Assembly: GCA_018257865.1 (NCBI GenBank)
Contig: JAEUBA010000016.1
Location: 62,001-126,000, forward strand
Reading direction: 5' to 3'
Source of the DNA: Stereocaulon alpinum
Lineage: Eukaryota; Ascomycota; Lecanoromycetes; Lecanorales; Stereocaulaceae
DNA length: 64,000 nucleotides
The notes under the pieces were generated by a model. That model did no database searches, had not been told where the DNA came from, and saw only the letters and a list, made by a program, of their open reading frames with translations. This document shows positions 23,598-32,824 of the stretch, one piece after another (positions within the stretch are counted from its first letter, which is position 1; every line of letters begins with the position of its first letter). A program made the translations under genes and the position numbers.

Positions 23598-25874
23598 ATG
23601 GACGTTGCGAACCTCTTGTCGCACGACCCACCAAGGCCGGCTCGCTCCCAACAAGCAGCCGAGACCTTACAACATGAACCGCAGAGGGCTCACCAATACC
23701 CAACTCGTCACTCAGTGATGTCAAACAACATAACTCTGGACACTCAATGTTCTTCCACACCACCAACTTCTCAGTCTTACAGCAACAATCTCCAAAATGT
23801 CCCAGCTGTCTATAACCTGTCTCCAGTATCTCCCGCCCCAAAGAACATCACATTCAAGCTCCTTGACCCAGCCACCAATCAGACAGCACGACTGCCAATG
23901 AGAGTGCAGATCTGGGCACACGATACTACGGACTCAATTGTCTCTACCGCCAAGAATTTCTTTGGCCTCTACGAAGAAGCGGTAAAAGGGCTCAGCTTCG
24001 AGGATGAACATGGTAACACTCTCATCGCACGTTACGAAAATTTCCAAAACAACATGACCGTCTACGTGCGAGTCATCCCGAACTTTTCACCTGTCTGGCA
24101 ACCACATGGCCAGAACCATCCGTCAGCATCACCCATCAATGCCCAAATAATGTCTCAACTCAGCGAAGGTTTCCACATGCCTCCTCCTCAAGCTGCACCT
24201 GCCCAAATACTCGATTACGGTCAGCCTGTTTCCCGGCCTGCCTCCCGGATAGCCCGAAAACAAAGTGCATCACCACGTCCAGGCAGAAGTCGTCGTAGCG
24301 TCTCTGCCCAGAAGCCCCGCTCTCGCTCTGGTATGATAAGCCGAGAGGGAAGTTTTCAAGGGTACCCCAACGATATGCATAGCGATATTATGAAGGGCTA
24401 CAGCAGTAGTGATGGTGAAGGCGGCTCTGTGACCAGCTCTCGCAAAGCGCGCAGCGAGCAGCTTGCCAGTGCTGAGATTAGTCTCGACAATATCCTTGAA
24501 GGGAATAGGAGAAAGCGAGCAAAGTTTGAGAGTTCCGTAAGCATTGATCGAGTAACATCAATATATAAGAGTGCTTTGCATTGCTAACAGGTGGCATCAT
24601 AATAGGAACTACCTCTCTTCGTGCCTCCTCAAGTACCAGCAGCAAACTCTATATCCTCCATTTCTCCACAGAGGCGATCGAACGGCCAGGACAATGCTTC
24701 TCCCTTCGCACGCCCAACCCAGCGGAACTTTACATGGAGTCAGCCACTGCCATCACCACAGAGTTATGGATTTGGCGAACACACATATGGTATTGTTGCG
24801 CAAAACAAGCTCCCTGCCACAGCGCCACCAGTTGCCGAACATGGACGTCGCCTTAGGGACCGTACTAATGCGCCTAGCCTATCTAAACGCTCGTCCACTG
24901 GTATGGTGCCTCGAGCACAAGGCTTCGGAATTCTGCCGACGCCGGATCCAACCATTGCTAGTTGCATCTCTGACGAAGACGTGGCTTTGCAGCTTATGCG
25001 CTTAGGGGATGCCTCGAATATTTCGCACGGACGTACTTCGGCCTCCACCCTTGATGATACGCTCAGTGGGCGTGCTGATGCTGCTTCGTCAGCGACAAGC
25101 GACAGCGACGAAGAGGAAGAAAGTGAGGAGCCATCCCTCCCCGCGCAGAAACCCCCAAGTAAATTCGGAGCTAGCACAGCCAGTCAGCTTTCTATGAGTA
25201 GACAGTACCAAAAGCATAATGATGAGGGCCTTCCCAGTACCGACAGTATGGAGCCCAGCGATGATGAGGTAGATGAAGACTACACCTACGACGACAGGAG
25301 AGACGGTCACTTTAAGAGTGAATTGGATGAAGTGGTCAATGAATATGGTAACGGTACCAAGTCGAGGCTGCTTGGCTCAAAGCAGGGCAACGTCTCCAAA
25401 GCAAGCAGCATCAGCTCGTTCAAAAACAAGTCTAGGGTGTCTAAATCAAAGGTATCCGGCCATTCCAAGATGGTTAAGGCATCATCGCTTTCGAATGCAA
25501 ACAAACCTCCCCTTTCCCCTACGTCGATGCCTACCCAATCACGTAAGACGTCGTCAGCATCGGTGGTGAACTTTCAGCATCAAGGAGAAGAGGATCTCTC
25601 CTCGAAGCCACGCTGCCAGCGCTGCAGAAAGAGCAAGAAAGGTTGCGATCGTCAACGACCGTGCCAACGTTGCAAAGACGCTGGCATAGGAGCTGATGGA
25701 TGCATCAGTGAGGACGAAGGCAATGGTCGCAAGGGACGCTTTGGGCGACATATGGGCGTGACCGTCAAGAAAGAAAATCAAGAGCCTGCAGCAAACAACG
25801 AGACAGAGGAAGCTGGCGCTATCCTGGGCGGCATGGCTGCCAGCCAAGAGAAGAGTAAAAAGAGAAAGCGCTAG
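23598..25874 (+). CDS. Regulator with N-terminal ubiquitin/PB1-like region and C-terminal Zn2Cys6 finger
   Basis: Two exons (23598-24536 and 24606-25874; intron 69 nt, acceptor AATAG at 24601-24605 forced by stop codons after the earlier ACAG) give 735 codons. The chosen start, MDVANLLSHDPP, follows stops and a leader-like region. Residues about 83-161 (ITFKLLDPAT ... MTVYVRVIP) read like a ubiquitin-fold or PB1-type domain. The middle is disordered, with Ser/Arg and acidic patches (SDSDEEEESEEP, EPSDDEVDEDYTYDD). A fungal Zn2Cys6 cluster lies at about 650-680, C-x2-C-x6-C-x5-C-x2-C-x9-C (CQRCRKSKKGC, PCQRCKDAG), followed by a basic tail ending KKRKR that could be a nuclear signal. It is probably a nuclear DNA-binding regulator. 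A finger at the C-terminus, with no fungal-specific TF middle domain after it, is atypical. Confidence 0.85.
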
Positions 25875-26850
25875 CTGGCGGAAGGTACGGATTCTACCTC
25901 GTGCTCTTCTACCTCTCTACGATCAACAAACAACCCCACTGCTACCGATCATCATGTTACATTACGCATAGGACTCCCAGTCCCCACAGCTTACATATCT
26001 GGCCGATTTGAAGCTGGGCTTTCTGATCGACAAATGTAGACTCAATCTTTGACTCGAACTGGACGTCTCTCAACAGTGCAACGATCGAGTGCAGTCATCG
26101 CTGGCTCGCAGGCGCACCCAAAAGTCCCAGCAAAGGGTAGATTCGTGGTCGAACTCAGTTGACTGGGCTAATGCGAAACTTGGACCCCTTCTCATTGTCA
26201 TAGAGCGTGTCTTAACATGCTCTTCGTCCGCCGCTCTACACCTCTACGGCTCGCTATATCCGAATTCCCTTCGACAGAGGTCGCTTGTTGGATAAGCGCC
26301 AATCCTTACCAAAAATTGTTAGGTTTCCTCCCATACGCAGACTCCGTTTCATACTTTGCTCTGTGTCGCTATCAAAAGCTATTTCTTGCTGTTTGTTATG
26401 GCCTTTCCTAAGTCTAGATTGATGTTAATGAAAGGGTATTATCGGGATTACAACAGGTGGCAAGTGGAGTTCAATGAAAACTTGATGCTGGTGCATAATT
26501 GGTGGCGGGAGTGATGACAGACCAAGCAGCGGGCTGTTCACGGTTCCCATACTATCCAATTACTTTAGCGAGCAAACAATCGAATAGGATATATCTACTA
26601 AATTGCTGTGATACGAGGTCTAGACCTTCAGCCCCGAATCTTCTCGCGACAGGGACTTAGTCGGCATGACGTCGAGATAAGCATATCGAGTAGCGTACGG
26701 GAAGACGGCAAGTGGGGTTAGCGCTTCCAGGAATAGGAATGATCGACCTCACTTGCGCCATCGGCATGCATGAGTATCCACCAATCAAAAAAACACACTG
26801 CAATCTTAACACAGGATTTTCGGTCATTGAAAAGAGTGGCCTCTTACAAG
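25875..26850. other. Tandem intergenic region upstream of RPC4
   Basis: Between two plus-strand genes. Frames are short (under 75 codons) and unconvincing. The frame of the next gene is open back to 26770, but the residues before the ATG at 26851 do not look like the family N-terminus. Confidence 0.4.
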
Positions 26851-29124
26851 ATGCCCCCAAAAGGCCAACCACGCCGAAGGCAACCCGCTCGAGGCACCCG
26901 TGGCCCCGTTAATGATGATGATTCAGCACAGGCCCTAAGCGCACCATCACCCAAAGAGTTGTTGACTGTCAACGACGATGAGGGCCAACATGTACCAGTG
27001 GAGGCGGAGCACGCCGATTCTCTGAACACTCAGCCTACAGATTCTATGGCCATAGAACCTCCACAAATAGGACCACCAACATCATCAGCAAGCACAATTA
27101 CGGATTCCCCACCACCCACACGCCCCCCAGTGCAAAGATTGACTTCGGTTCTGTCACGAAGTTCCTCGACCAATACGCCAGAGATTACTGGAGCAGATGT
27201 GTCAGGGATCCGACCAAGTCTCAAGTTCAAGCCAAAGTCCGATGTACGGCGCCCCCAAGAGGAGAGAGAGGCTGAGGAGAGGGCTGAGGCCGAACGACGT
27301 GCGGCGAGACAAGCGGCCGGGGGAGTGTTATCTACAAGCGATCGAGGTAGTCACTATGGTAGAGGGCGGGGACGTGGACGTGGAGGCTATGATGATATGA
27401 ACAGGTGGAAGAATGAGCGGTTCAATCTTAGTCATAGTGCCAGTGGACATCTGGGCGGAGCTACGTTGCGAGAAACAACTGCAGGGGGAGGCAGAGTCAG
27501 AGGAGGGAGTCATGGTGGAGGTAGTGCAGGTGATGGTGCTAGCGGTGCTCACTCGGGTCCGTCGGACTCTACTGCTACGACGACTGGCGCACGTGTTAAG
27601 AGGGAGCCGAAGGTCAAGCCAGAAAAGGACAAAGACGGAGACGTGGTCATGGGATCGTCGACCTCAGGCTCAAAACCGAAGCGAACGAAAGTCAAGAGAG
27701 AGAATCAAGCCCCCAACTACGTTTCCTCGGGAAGCGAGCTTGGTTCAGATGGAGGAAAACGGAAGAAGAAGAACATTGAAAGAATAAATCTTATCTCCAG
27801 TGATGAAGAGGACGACGAAGATCAAAGTTTCTTCTCCGAAAACGCGAAAGGCAAACAACGCGAACGAACGCCGCACATACCCAGCAATCTTCTCAGACCA
27901 GTCCGAATCCAGCGTCAAGAGCATGTGGAGCGAACCGTGGGCGTGAACACAGACGCCAGCTCCCTCACTTCCGCCAAACTTCGACAAAGAGCGAAGGATC
28001 ACCAAGATGCAGGATCTAGCTTGTTCCTGAATGAAGATGATATTGGGATATTGACAACCACCAAGGCGAAAGGAAGAAGGAAACCTAAAGATGTCGAGTT
28101 TGTACGCAATGAACGAAAGTGGAAAGGTGTGTATCAGGATGAAGACATTCAGGATGCCCCTGCCAAGATCAAAGATGAGCCCAAGGATGACGAGGAGGTT
28201 ATGGTCACGGACACGCCTGTACCCAACAGAGAACCCGACCCGATGGCCATGGATGAGGAAGACGGTGGTGTACCACTACATACAACTATTGCGCGATCGT
28301 TACCACAACCTGGTAAGACGCAGAAGGTTACAGAGACCCTCGATGAACCGGGCAAAGCTTTCGATGATGGAGCGTTGCCTCGGCCATCGGAGAGATGGCC
28401 ACGTACTGTTGAATTCGTTGGCGGCGAACCTGCACCCACTGCTGGAGAGAGTGACGAGTTCTTTGCAGACGTCAGCGAGATGCTTGCGGCTCAGGCCAGT
28501 ATCCAGGAAGAGCCACTTACTTCAACACCCGCAACCGCTACCAAAGGCCATGATGCCGATAGTGATATTGACATGGATAATAAGGCCGACGACGTTTTCC
28601 TGGACGATGAAGAAGAGCGATACGGCTATGTCTTCCAGCTCCCACCAATCATTCCCAGCCTCCGAGATGCTTCGAAGAAAGTCATTAGCCCGAAGACCGA
28701 GAAGAAGATAAAGCCCAAAGGAAGTACCCAAGCACCATCGTCGAACCCTTTCAATGTCTACCCTAAAGACGACGCCACCATCAAGCCCGATCCCGACGAC
28801 TTCACTCGCGAACCCACATACCCCAATGCCTACATAGCCGGTAGTCTGCACGCCCCAGGAGGTCAAGTGGGCGTATTGAATATCTACAAGAAGGGCCCTA
28901 TGCGCGCTTTCTGGGGCGGCATGAGCCTTGAGATTAGTCAAGGGGAAAGTGGGGATATGGTACCGCAGGAGATGGTCCTGACGGATTTCACGAATACGGT
29001 GACCAAGGTTGAAGATGAGAGTAGATGGGAGGAGAAAGTCAATGTTGGTGAGAAGGGATGGGCTATGGGGCAGACACAGAGAGGGTTTGTTTGTGTGCCT
29101 GACTGGGGGGCTTTGCTCTCATAA
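26851..29124 (+). CDS. RPC53: RNA polymerase III subunit RPC4 (C53)
   Basis: Single exon, 757 codons from the ATG at 26851 (MPPKGQPRRRQPARG); an upstream in-frame ATG at 26770 would add 27 unlikely residues. The N-terminal half is disordered, with SLKFKPKSDVRRPQEERE followed by an RGRGRGRGG stretch near 27360 and several Lys/Glu sumoylation-like sites (VKREPKVKPEKD, IKDEPKDD). The last 180 residues match the RPC4 C-terminal domain: YGYVFQLPPIIPSL, NPFNVYP, PNAYIAGSLHAPGGQVGVLNIY, KGPMRAFWGG, TNTVTKVEDES, GFVCVPDW. This subunit dimerises with C37 and acts in initiation, termination and re-initiation on tRNA and 5S genes. The middle is longer than in yeast (422 residues), as is common in filamentous fungi. 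Confidence 0.93.
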   Translation: MPPKGQPRRRQPARGTRGPVNDDDSAQALSAPSPKELLTVNDDEGQHVPVEAEHADSLNTQPTDSMAIEPPQIGPPTSSASTITDSPPPTRPPVQRLTSVLSRSSSTNTPEITGADVSGIRPSLKFKPKSDVRRPQEEREAEERAEAERRAARQAAGGVLSTSDRGSHYGRGRGRGRGGYDDMNRWKNERFNLSHSASGHLGGATLRETTAGGGRVRGGSHGGGSAGDGASGAHSGPSDSTATTTGARVKREPKVKPEKDKDGDVVMGSSTSGSKPKRTKVKRENQAPNYVSSGSELGSDGGKRKKKNIERINLISSDEEDDEDQSFFSENAKGKQRERTPHIPSNLLRPVRIQRQEHVERTVGVNTDASSLTSAKLRQRAKDHQDAGSSLFLNEDDIGILTTTKAKGRRKPKDVEFVRNERKWKGVYQDEDIQDAPAKIKDEPKDDEEVMVTDTPVPNREPDPMAMDEEDGGVPLHTTIARSLPQPGKTQKVTETLDEPGKAFDDGALPRPSERWPRTVEFVGGEPAPTAGESDEFFADVSEMLAAQASIQEEPLTSTPATATKGHDADSDIDMDNKADDVFLDDEEERYGYVFQLPPIIPSLRDASKKVISPKTEKKIKPKGSTQAPSSNPFNVYPKDDATIKPDPDDFTREPTYPNAYIAGSLHAPGGQVGVLNIYKKGPMRAFWGGMSLEISQGESGDMVPQEMVLTDFTNTVTKVEDESRWEEKVNVGEKGWAMGQTQRGFVCVPDWGALLS

Positions 29125-29590
29125 GGCATGGTGTCCCAAGCATTGATGAGATGGCATATCATTTCTTATGTGATCTTATGAGGTAGATGGCATCGAGGTA
29201 TAAAAACTGACTAGCATCCACCTGGGCTGGAACTAACCCGCGACATTTTCGGATATACCCATCCGCTGGCCCAATATCGCAGCCCCCATCACGTACTCTT
29301 AACCTCTTGAACGAAGACAGTACGTTTCTTTGTCCTATCATCGTCTTTGCTGTGCATGCCCGCCTCATCAAGTAGCCTTCCTTTATCTCTCGACTCCCTT
29401 TGTCGAGACAGTGTCATTGTTCTCACAACTGATCCACCCAGATATGAACTCCTTCCATTTCCCAATCTCACACTTTCCTCTTCCATCTCTCCTCCCACCT
29501 ACCCCACGCTCACCAATGACCAATCCCCAGTAGATCTCATCTCACCTCAGCTACACCCTCCAACAACGCTACCATCGTACGTCGGAAACC
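29125..29590. other. Intergenic region, probable promoter of the small membrane protein
   Basis: Pyrimidine-rich from about 29395 to 29530 (long CT runs), typical of fungal core promoters. No gene is visible. Confidence 0.4.
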
Positions 29591-29992
29591 ATGTCCCCAC
29601 CCACCCTAGCACCGTCTAACATGACCCATCTCCAGGCGCTATTCACACCTCAGTGCACCCAGAGAGACAACCAGACAACTGAACCCACAACCCACCTCTC
29701 AGATGAAGAAGCCTTCATCCTCATCCTCTTCCTAGCGCTTCTTGCGTGGGGTATCCTTCCGGTGCTATTGGAGGTAGTGGTGCGTATATTCTCTTCTACT
29801 TCGACAGCTACGTCGACGAAGAACGGGATGGGGACTATTGACGCGCAAGTGCTTCCGATGGATGAGGGTGGTTTGCGAGGCGAGGACAGGGGTCAGGGGA
29901 AAGTAGCGTCTATCATGCAGCGCCACTACGGCGTCCCATCTACTCTGGACCAGGTTCAGGCTTGGGAGCGTAAGAAGATGCTAGAGCGCTAG
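29591..29992 (+). CDS. Small single-pass membrane protein of unknown function
   Basis: 133 codons from ATG 29591, with an ACC just upstream of the ATG. There is a Thr/Pro-rich start, one strong membrane helix (AFILILFLALLAWGILPVLLEVVV, residues about 41-64) and a C-terminal part ending in a charged helix (DQVQAWERKKMLER). I recognise no family. After the TAG at 29990-29992 the same frame continues for 31 sense codons of strongly charged, helix-forming sequence (KEKELEAMGRWEEDMERRE) to a TAG at 30086-30088. The real gene may therefore have lost or bypassed a stop codon. It is reported here as the conservative form. Confidence 0.5.
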   Translation: MSPPTLAPSNMTHLQALFTPQCTQRDNQTTEPTTHLSDEEAFILILFLALLAWGILPVLLEVVVRIFSSTSTATSTKNGMGTIDAQVLPMDEGGLRGEDRGQGKVASIMQRHYGVPSTLDQVQAWERKKMLER

Positions 29993-30088
29993 CGTGAGGG
30001 GTGCAAGGAGAAGGAGCTGGAGGCTATGGGGAGGTGGGAAGAGGATATGGAGCGGAGGGAGGTAGTTGGTTCGGAGCAGGTATTTTAG

Positions 30089-31223
30089 TAGTTCGTCGTC
30101 AGACGACTAGGTGCTGTATGTTTTGCTCAAAAGTGAGGGAGTCTGATAATGATACTAACTTGCACACCAAGAGGCTATACAATACGTGTCTGTTGCACGA
30201 TCTATGTATGTTGATTATTCAACCCCATAAGGGAGCCTGAATTCTGCCCACAAGAGGACAAGCCAAAAAGCTCCGGGGAGTGTGGGGTGTGGGGGGGCCG
30301 CCGTGGGGATCGGCCTTACCCGGCTGACCGTTTAGGGGGTTTGGCCGGTCAGTAACTAGGTGAACCGCTGCAGAAAGTTTCACCGCTCAAACAGTCAACC
30401 TGCTCAGCCGGCCACTCATAGGGCTGGAGCCTGGGGACGCTTAGAGAAGGCCCTAAAGCCGGTCACATAGGCGACGACTTTGGCAGCCGGAGCTGGCCGC
30501 CCTTGCGCTTAAGGGGTGAGCTCCAGGGCCAAAATATATCTAAGAGTCCCCCCGTCTCCAGCCCCATGAGTGGCCGGCAGGCCGGTGAACCCTCCTAAGC
30601 GAAGTCGCCGATGCTAACCGACTGCCTGGGAGCCTTGCCCCGAGCCAAGCCGGCCTCATAATTCTGTCGCATGCATTGACAGACCCACCTTGCCGAACTT
30701 TTGAAACAACTTCAAGCCATCTCGGTACCAGAAACCTCGACCTGCACCTGTGTCTTGGTATAAGTAAACAAACGTGTATGCGAGCCTATCAGAACGCGCA
30801 GGCTTCAACGGTTCCGCAGCCGTGCAGCGACACCTGCACGGCGTCGGTTAAACAGACGATTGCTCGGTAAACAAAGGCAGGCTACGTATCAGCACAAGCT
30901 GTTGGCTACGTGAGATGCATTATGCAGTAACTGCAGCAGAAACGCTCAAGGCACATTAGCGCTGCATTAGCGCCTTCCTCGTTCGAAGGACTCTCAGCCC
31001 CGGCGCCCCGTGACTGCCTGAAGAAAGGAGCTGAAAGGGACGACATGTAGTTCCTTCTGCTGCCGGATTGCTTCTGAAAACAACAATATCAAGTAACACC
31101 ATTACGTCGTGTCATCCCCGAGTGTCAATACCTCCACAGCGGCTGCTTATCAAAGGTTACGGTAGAAACGTCGATTATCTGCCAAGAACACGGTACAAAC
31201 AACATACCCTATTACATCGCGCA
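30089..31223. other. Intergenic region holding a GC-rich repeat
   Basis: No gene between the small membrane protein and the paraoxonase. It contains the fold-back GC-rich element (30241-30660, listed separately). The remaining sequence up to 31223 has an open frame from 31068 that only extends the paraoxonase frame upstream. Confidence 0.4.
30241..30660. repeat. GC-rich fold-back element with inverted arms
   Basis: A block clearly richer in GG/CC than its flanks. Segment 30407-30445 (GCCGGCCACTCATAGGGCTG...) is repeated in inverted orientation at 30539-30578, with about 35 of 40 positions matching and a 93 bp spacer. A second pair with weaker inverted similarity is visible (CGGTCACATAGGCGACGACTT near 30460-30480, against the reverse complement of 30601-30625). 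CCGG-type words recur throughout. There is no open frame, no terminal target-site duplication that I can identify, and no similarity to rRNA or tRNA. It could be a MITE-like relic or a structured non-coding RNA. Confidence 0.5.
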
Positions 31224-32477
31224 ATGGCGCTCCTCAGGAACCTCTCCCTTGCGCTCGCAGCCTCTACTGGACTAGTAGCTTACTTTTGGCCCTCGCTTTC
31301 ACTCCGTGCCGAAGTCCTCGGCATGACCCGCCCCAAAACCCTCCTCCAAAACCTCCACGGCGAAGACTTCTATATCATCCCTGACACACTACACTGTGAG
31401 GACCTGCATCATCATCTGCCATCCGGATTACTCTTCGGTGCTTCAGAAGTAGATCCTGAAACAAGATGGAAGTGGTTCCCGCCCATTGGGAAATTCGACT
31501 ACAAAGCCGCAACTACACGGGGTAGCTTCGTCGTGATAAACCCGGCGACAAAGTCTTCTAAGCGTCTAGCTCTGACAGGCTTCAACGGCCCATTCATCAC
31601 CCATGGCATCGACATCTGGTCTTCTAAGGACGAGCCAACTTCTGTCTACATCTTTGCCGTAAACCATTTAGCTAACCCTGCATACGTCGCTTCGAAGGGC
31701 AAAATTCAGCCCGAAGCCCGTTCCCAGATCGAGGTGTTCCATCACACCATCGGAACATCTGAAGCCAAACATCTGAGGTCAATCTGGCATCCCTTAATCC
31801 GCACACCAAACGACATTTACGCCAGAGATGGAAATTCGATCTTTGTCACGAATGACCACAAGTACCGTGACGGTCTGATGCGTTACCCCGAAGATCTCGT
31901 GCTCACTTCTGCTTGGTCTGACATCGTCTACATCGAAATCTCAGAAATGGGCACCAAGAACTCGTCCGAAAGAATTAATGTCACGTCAGTCAAGCACAAA
32001 ATGCAGAACCCCAATGGCCTCGGCCATGGCAAGAACGAGAACGATATTCTAGTAGTCCGAGCAGCGGCTGGTATTCTGGAGATGGCTCATCTCGACGAAC
32101 CATTTGTGGATCCTGTTCTCCACTTCACGCAGTCAGTCCAGTTCAACTACACACTAGACAACCCATCCTATTTCCGTGACCCTTACGCCAAAGAAACAGG
32201 CCGCGATGCAAGTGGCTATGTCATGGCAGGATTGACTCGTGCAAGCAAATTCCCTAGCCGCAAGGGCGATCCATCGATTGCAACCTTTGCGCCTGAAGCT
32301 GACTCGCAATCTGGGGAGAGGATCTTGTTCCTAGACGATGGGAAGATGGTGAGCACGGCTAGCACCGCTGTCTTGGTTGCTATTGATCCTAAGAAGAATG
32401 GTGGGAACAAGCAAGCTTGGCTTTTCGTTACTGGGCCGATGACTGCTGGTATAGCGAGCATGAAGGTTGATTTGTAA
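31224..32477 (+). CDS. Arylesterase/serum paraoxonase-like beta-propeller protein
   Basis: Single exon, 417 codons from ATG 31224, which begins a hydrophobic leader (LLRNLSLALAASTGLVAYFWP) acting as signal or membrane anchor, as in paraoxonases. Family features in order: FYIIPDTLHCEDLHHH, FNGPFITHGIDIW, YIFAVNHLA (residues around HL), IRTPNDIYARDGNSIFVTNDHKYRDG (calcium-binding propeller loop), NPNGLGHGKN, and a C-terminal propeller blade. Paraoxonases hydrolyse esters and lactones; the exact substrate cannot be read. The paired cysteine of animal PON1 is not evident. Length is typical for the fungal members (about 400). Confidence 0.85.
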   Translation: MALLRNLSLALAASTGLVAYFWPSLSLRAEVLGMTRPKTLLQNLHGEDFYIIPDTLHCEDLHHHLPSGLLFGASEVDPETRWKWFPPIGKFDYKAATTRGSFVVINPATKSSKRLALTGFNGPFITHGIDIWSSKDEPTSVYIFAVNHLANPAYVASKGKIQPEARSQIEVFHHTIGTSEAKHLRSIWHPLIRTPNDIYARDGNSIFVTNDHKYRDGLMRYPEDLVLTSAWSDIVYIEISEMGTKNSSERINVTSVKHKMQNPNGLGHGKNENDILVVRAAAGILEMAHLDEPFVDPVLHFTQSVQFNYTLDNPSYFRDPYAKETGRDASGYVMAGLTRASKFPSRKGDPSIATFAPEADSQSGERILFLDDGKMVSTASTAVLVAIDPKKNGGNKQAWLFVTGPMTAGIASMKVDL

Positions 32478-32824
32478 GAAATGATACCCGGTAGGAATGG
32501 TTCGATAAGGTGGCTTTTGCCTCACCTTTTGTGTACGAGTACAGTCTCAGGATGTCGTTATGGTCGAGAAGTAGATTCCATTAGCCCCTTTCCGAGATAT
32601 GTATCCAACAGATAGACCTGGACATGCTTCAACTTTGATTGCCGGAAACTTGTAATAGTGAATATAGACGGGCATCAAGTACGTTAATTTCGCCAATCTG
32701 GAGGGAATTTAAGCCCCTTAGGGTGTCGAGAACTCGGACAGATCAGGCTTTGTCTTGCTCGAATGAATCGAACCTCGCGCAAGGAAGTTGGATTGCTGTA
32801 GTGACTCTCAAACACTGATGGCCA
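32478..32824. other. Convergent intergenic region
   Basis: 3' flank of the paraoxonase (+) and the DUF6536 gene (-). Nothing else recognised. Confidence 0.4.
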
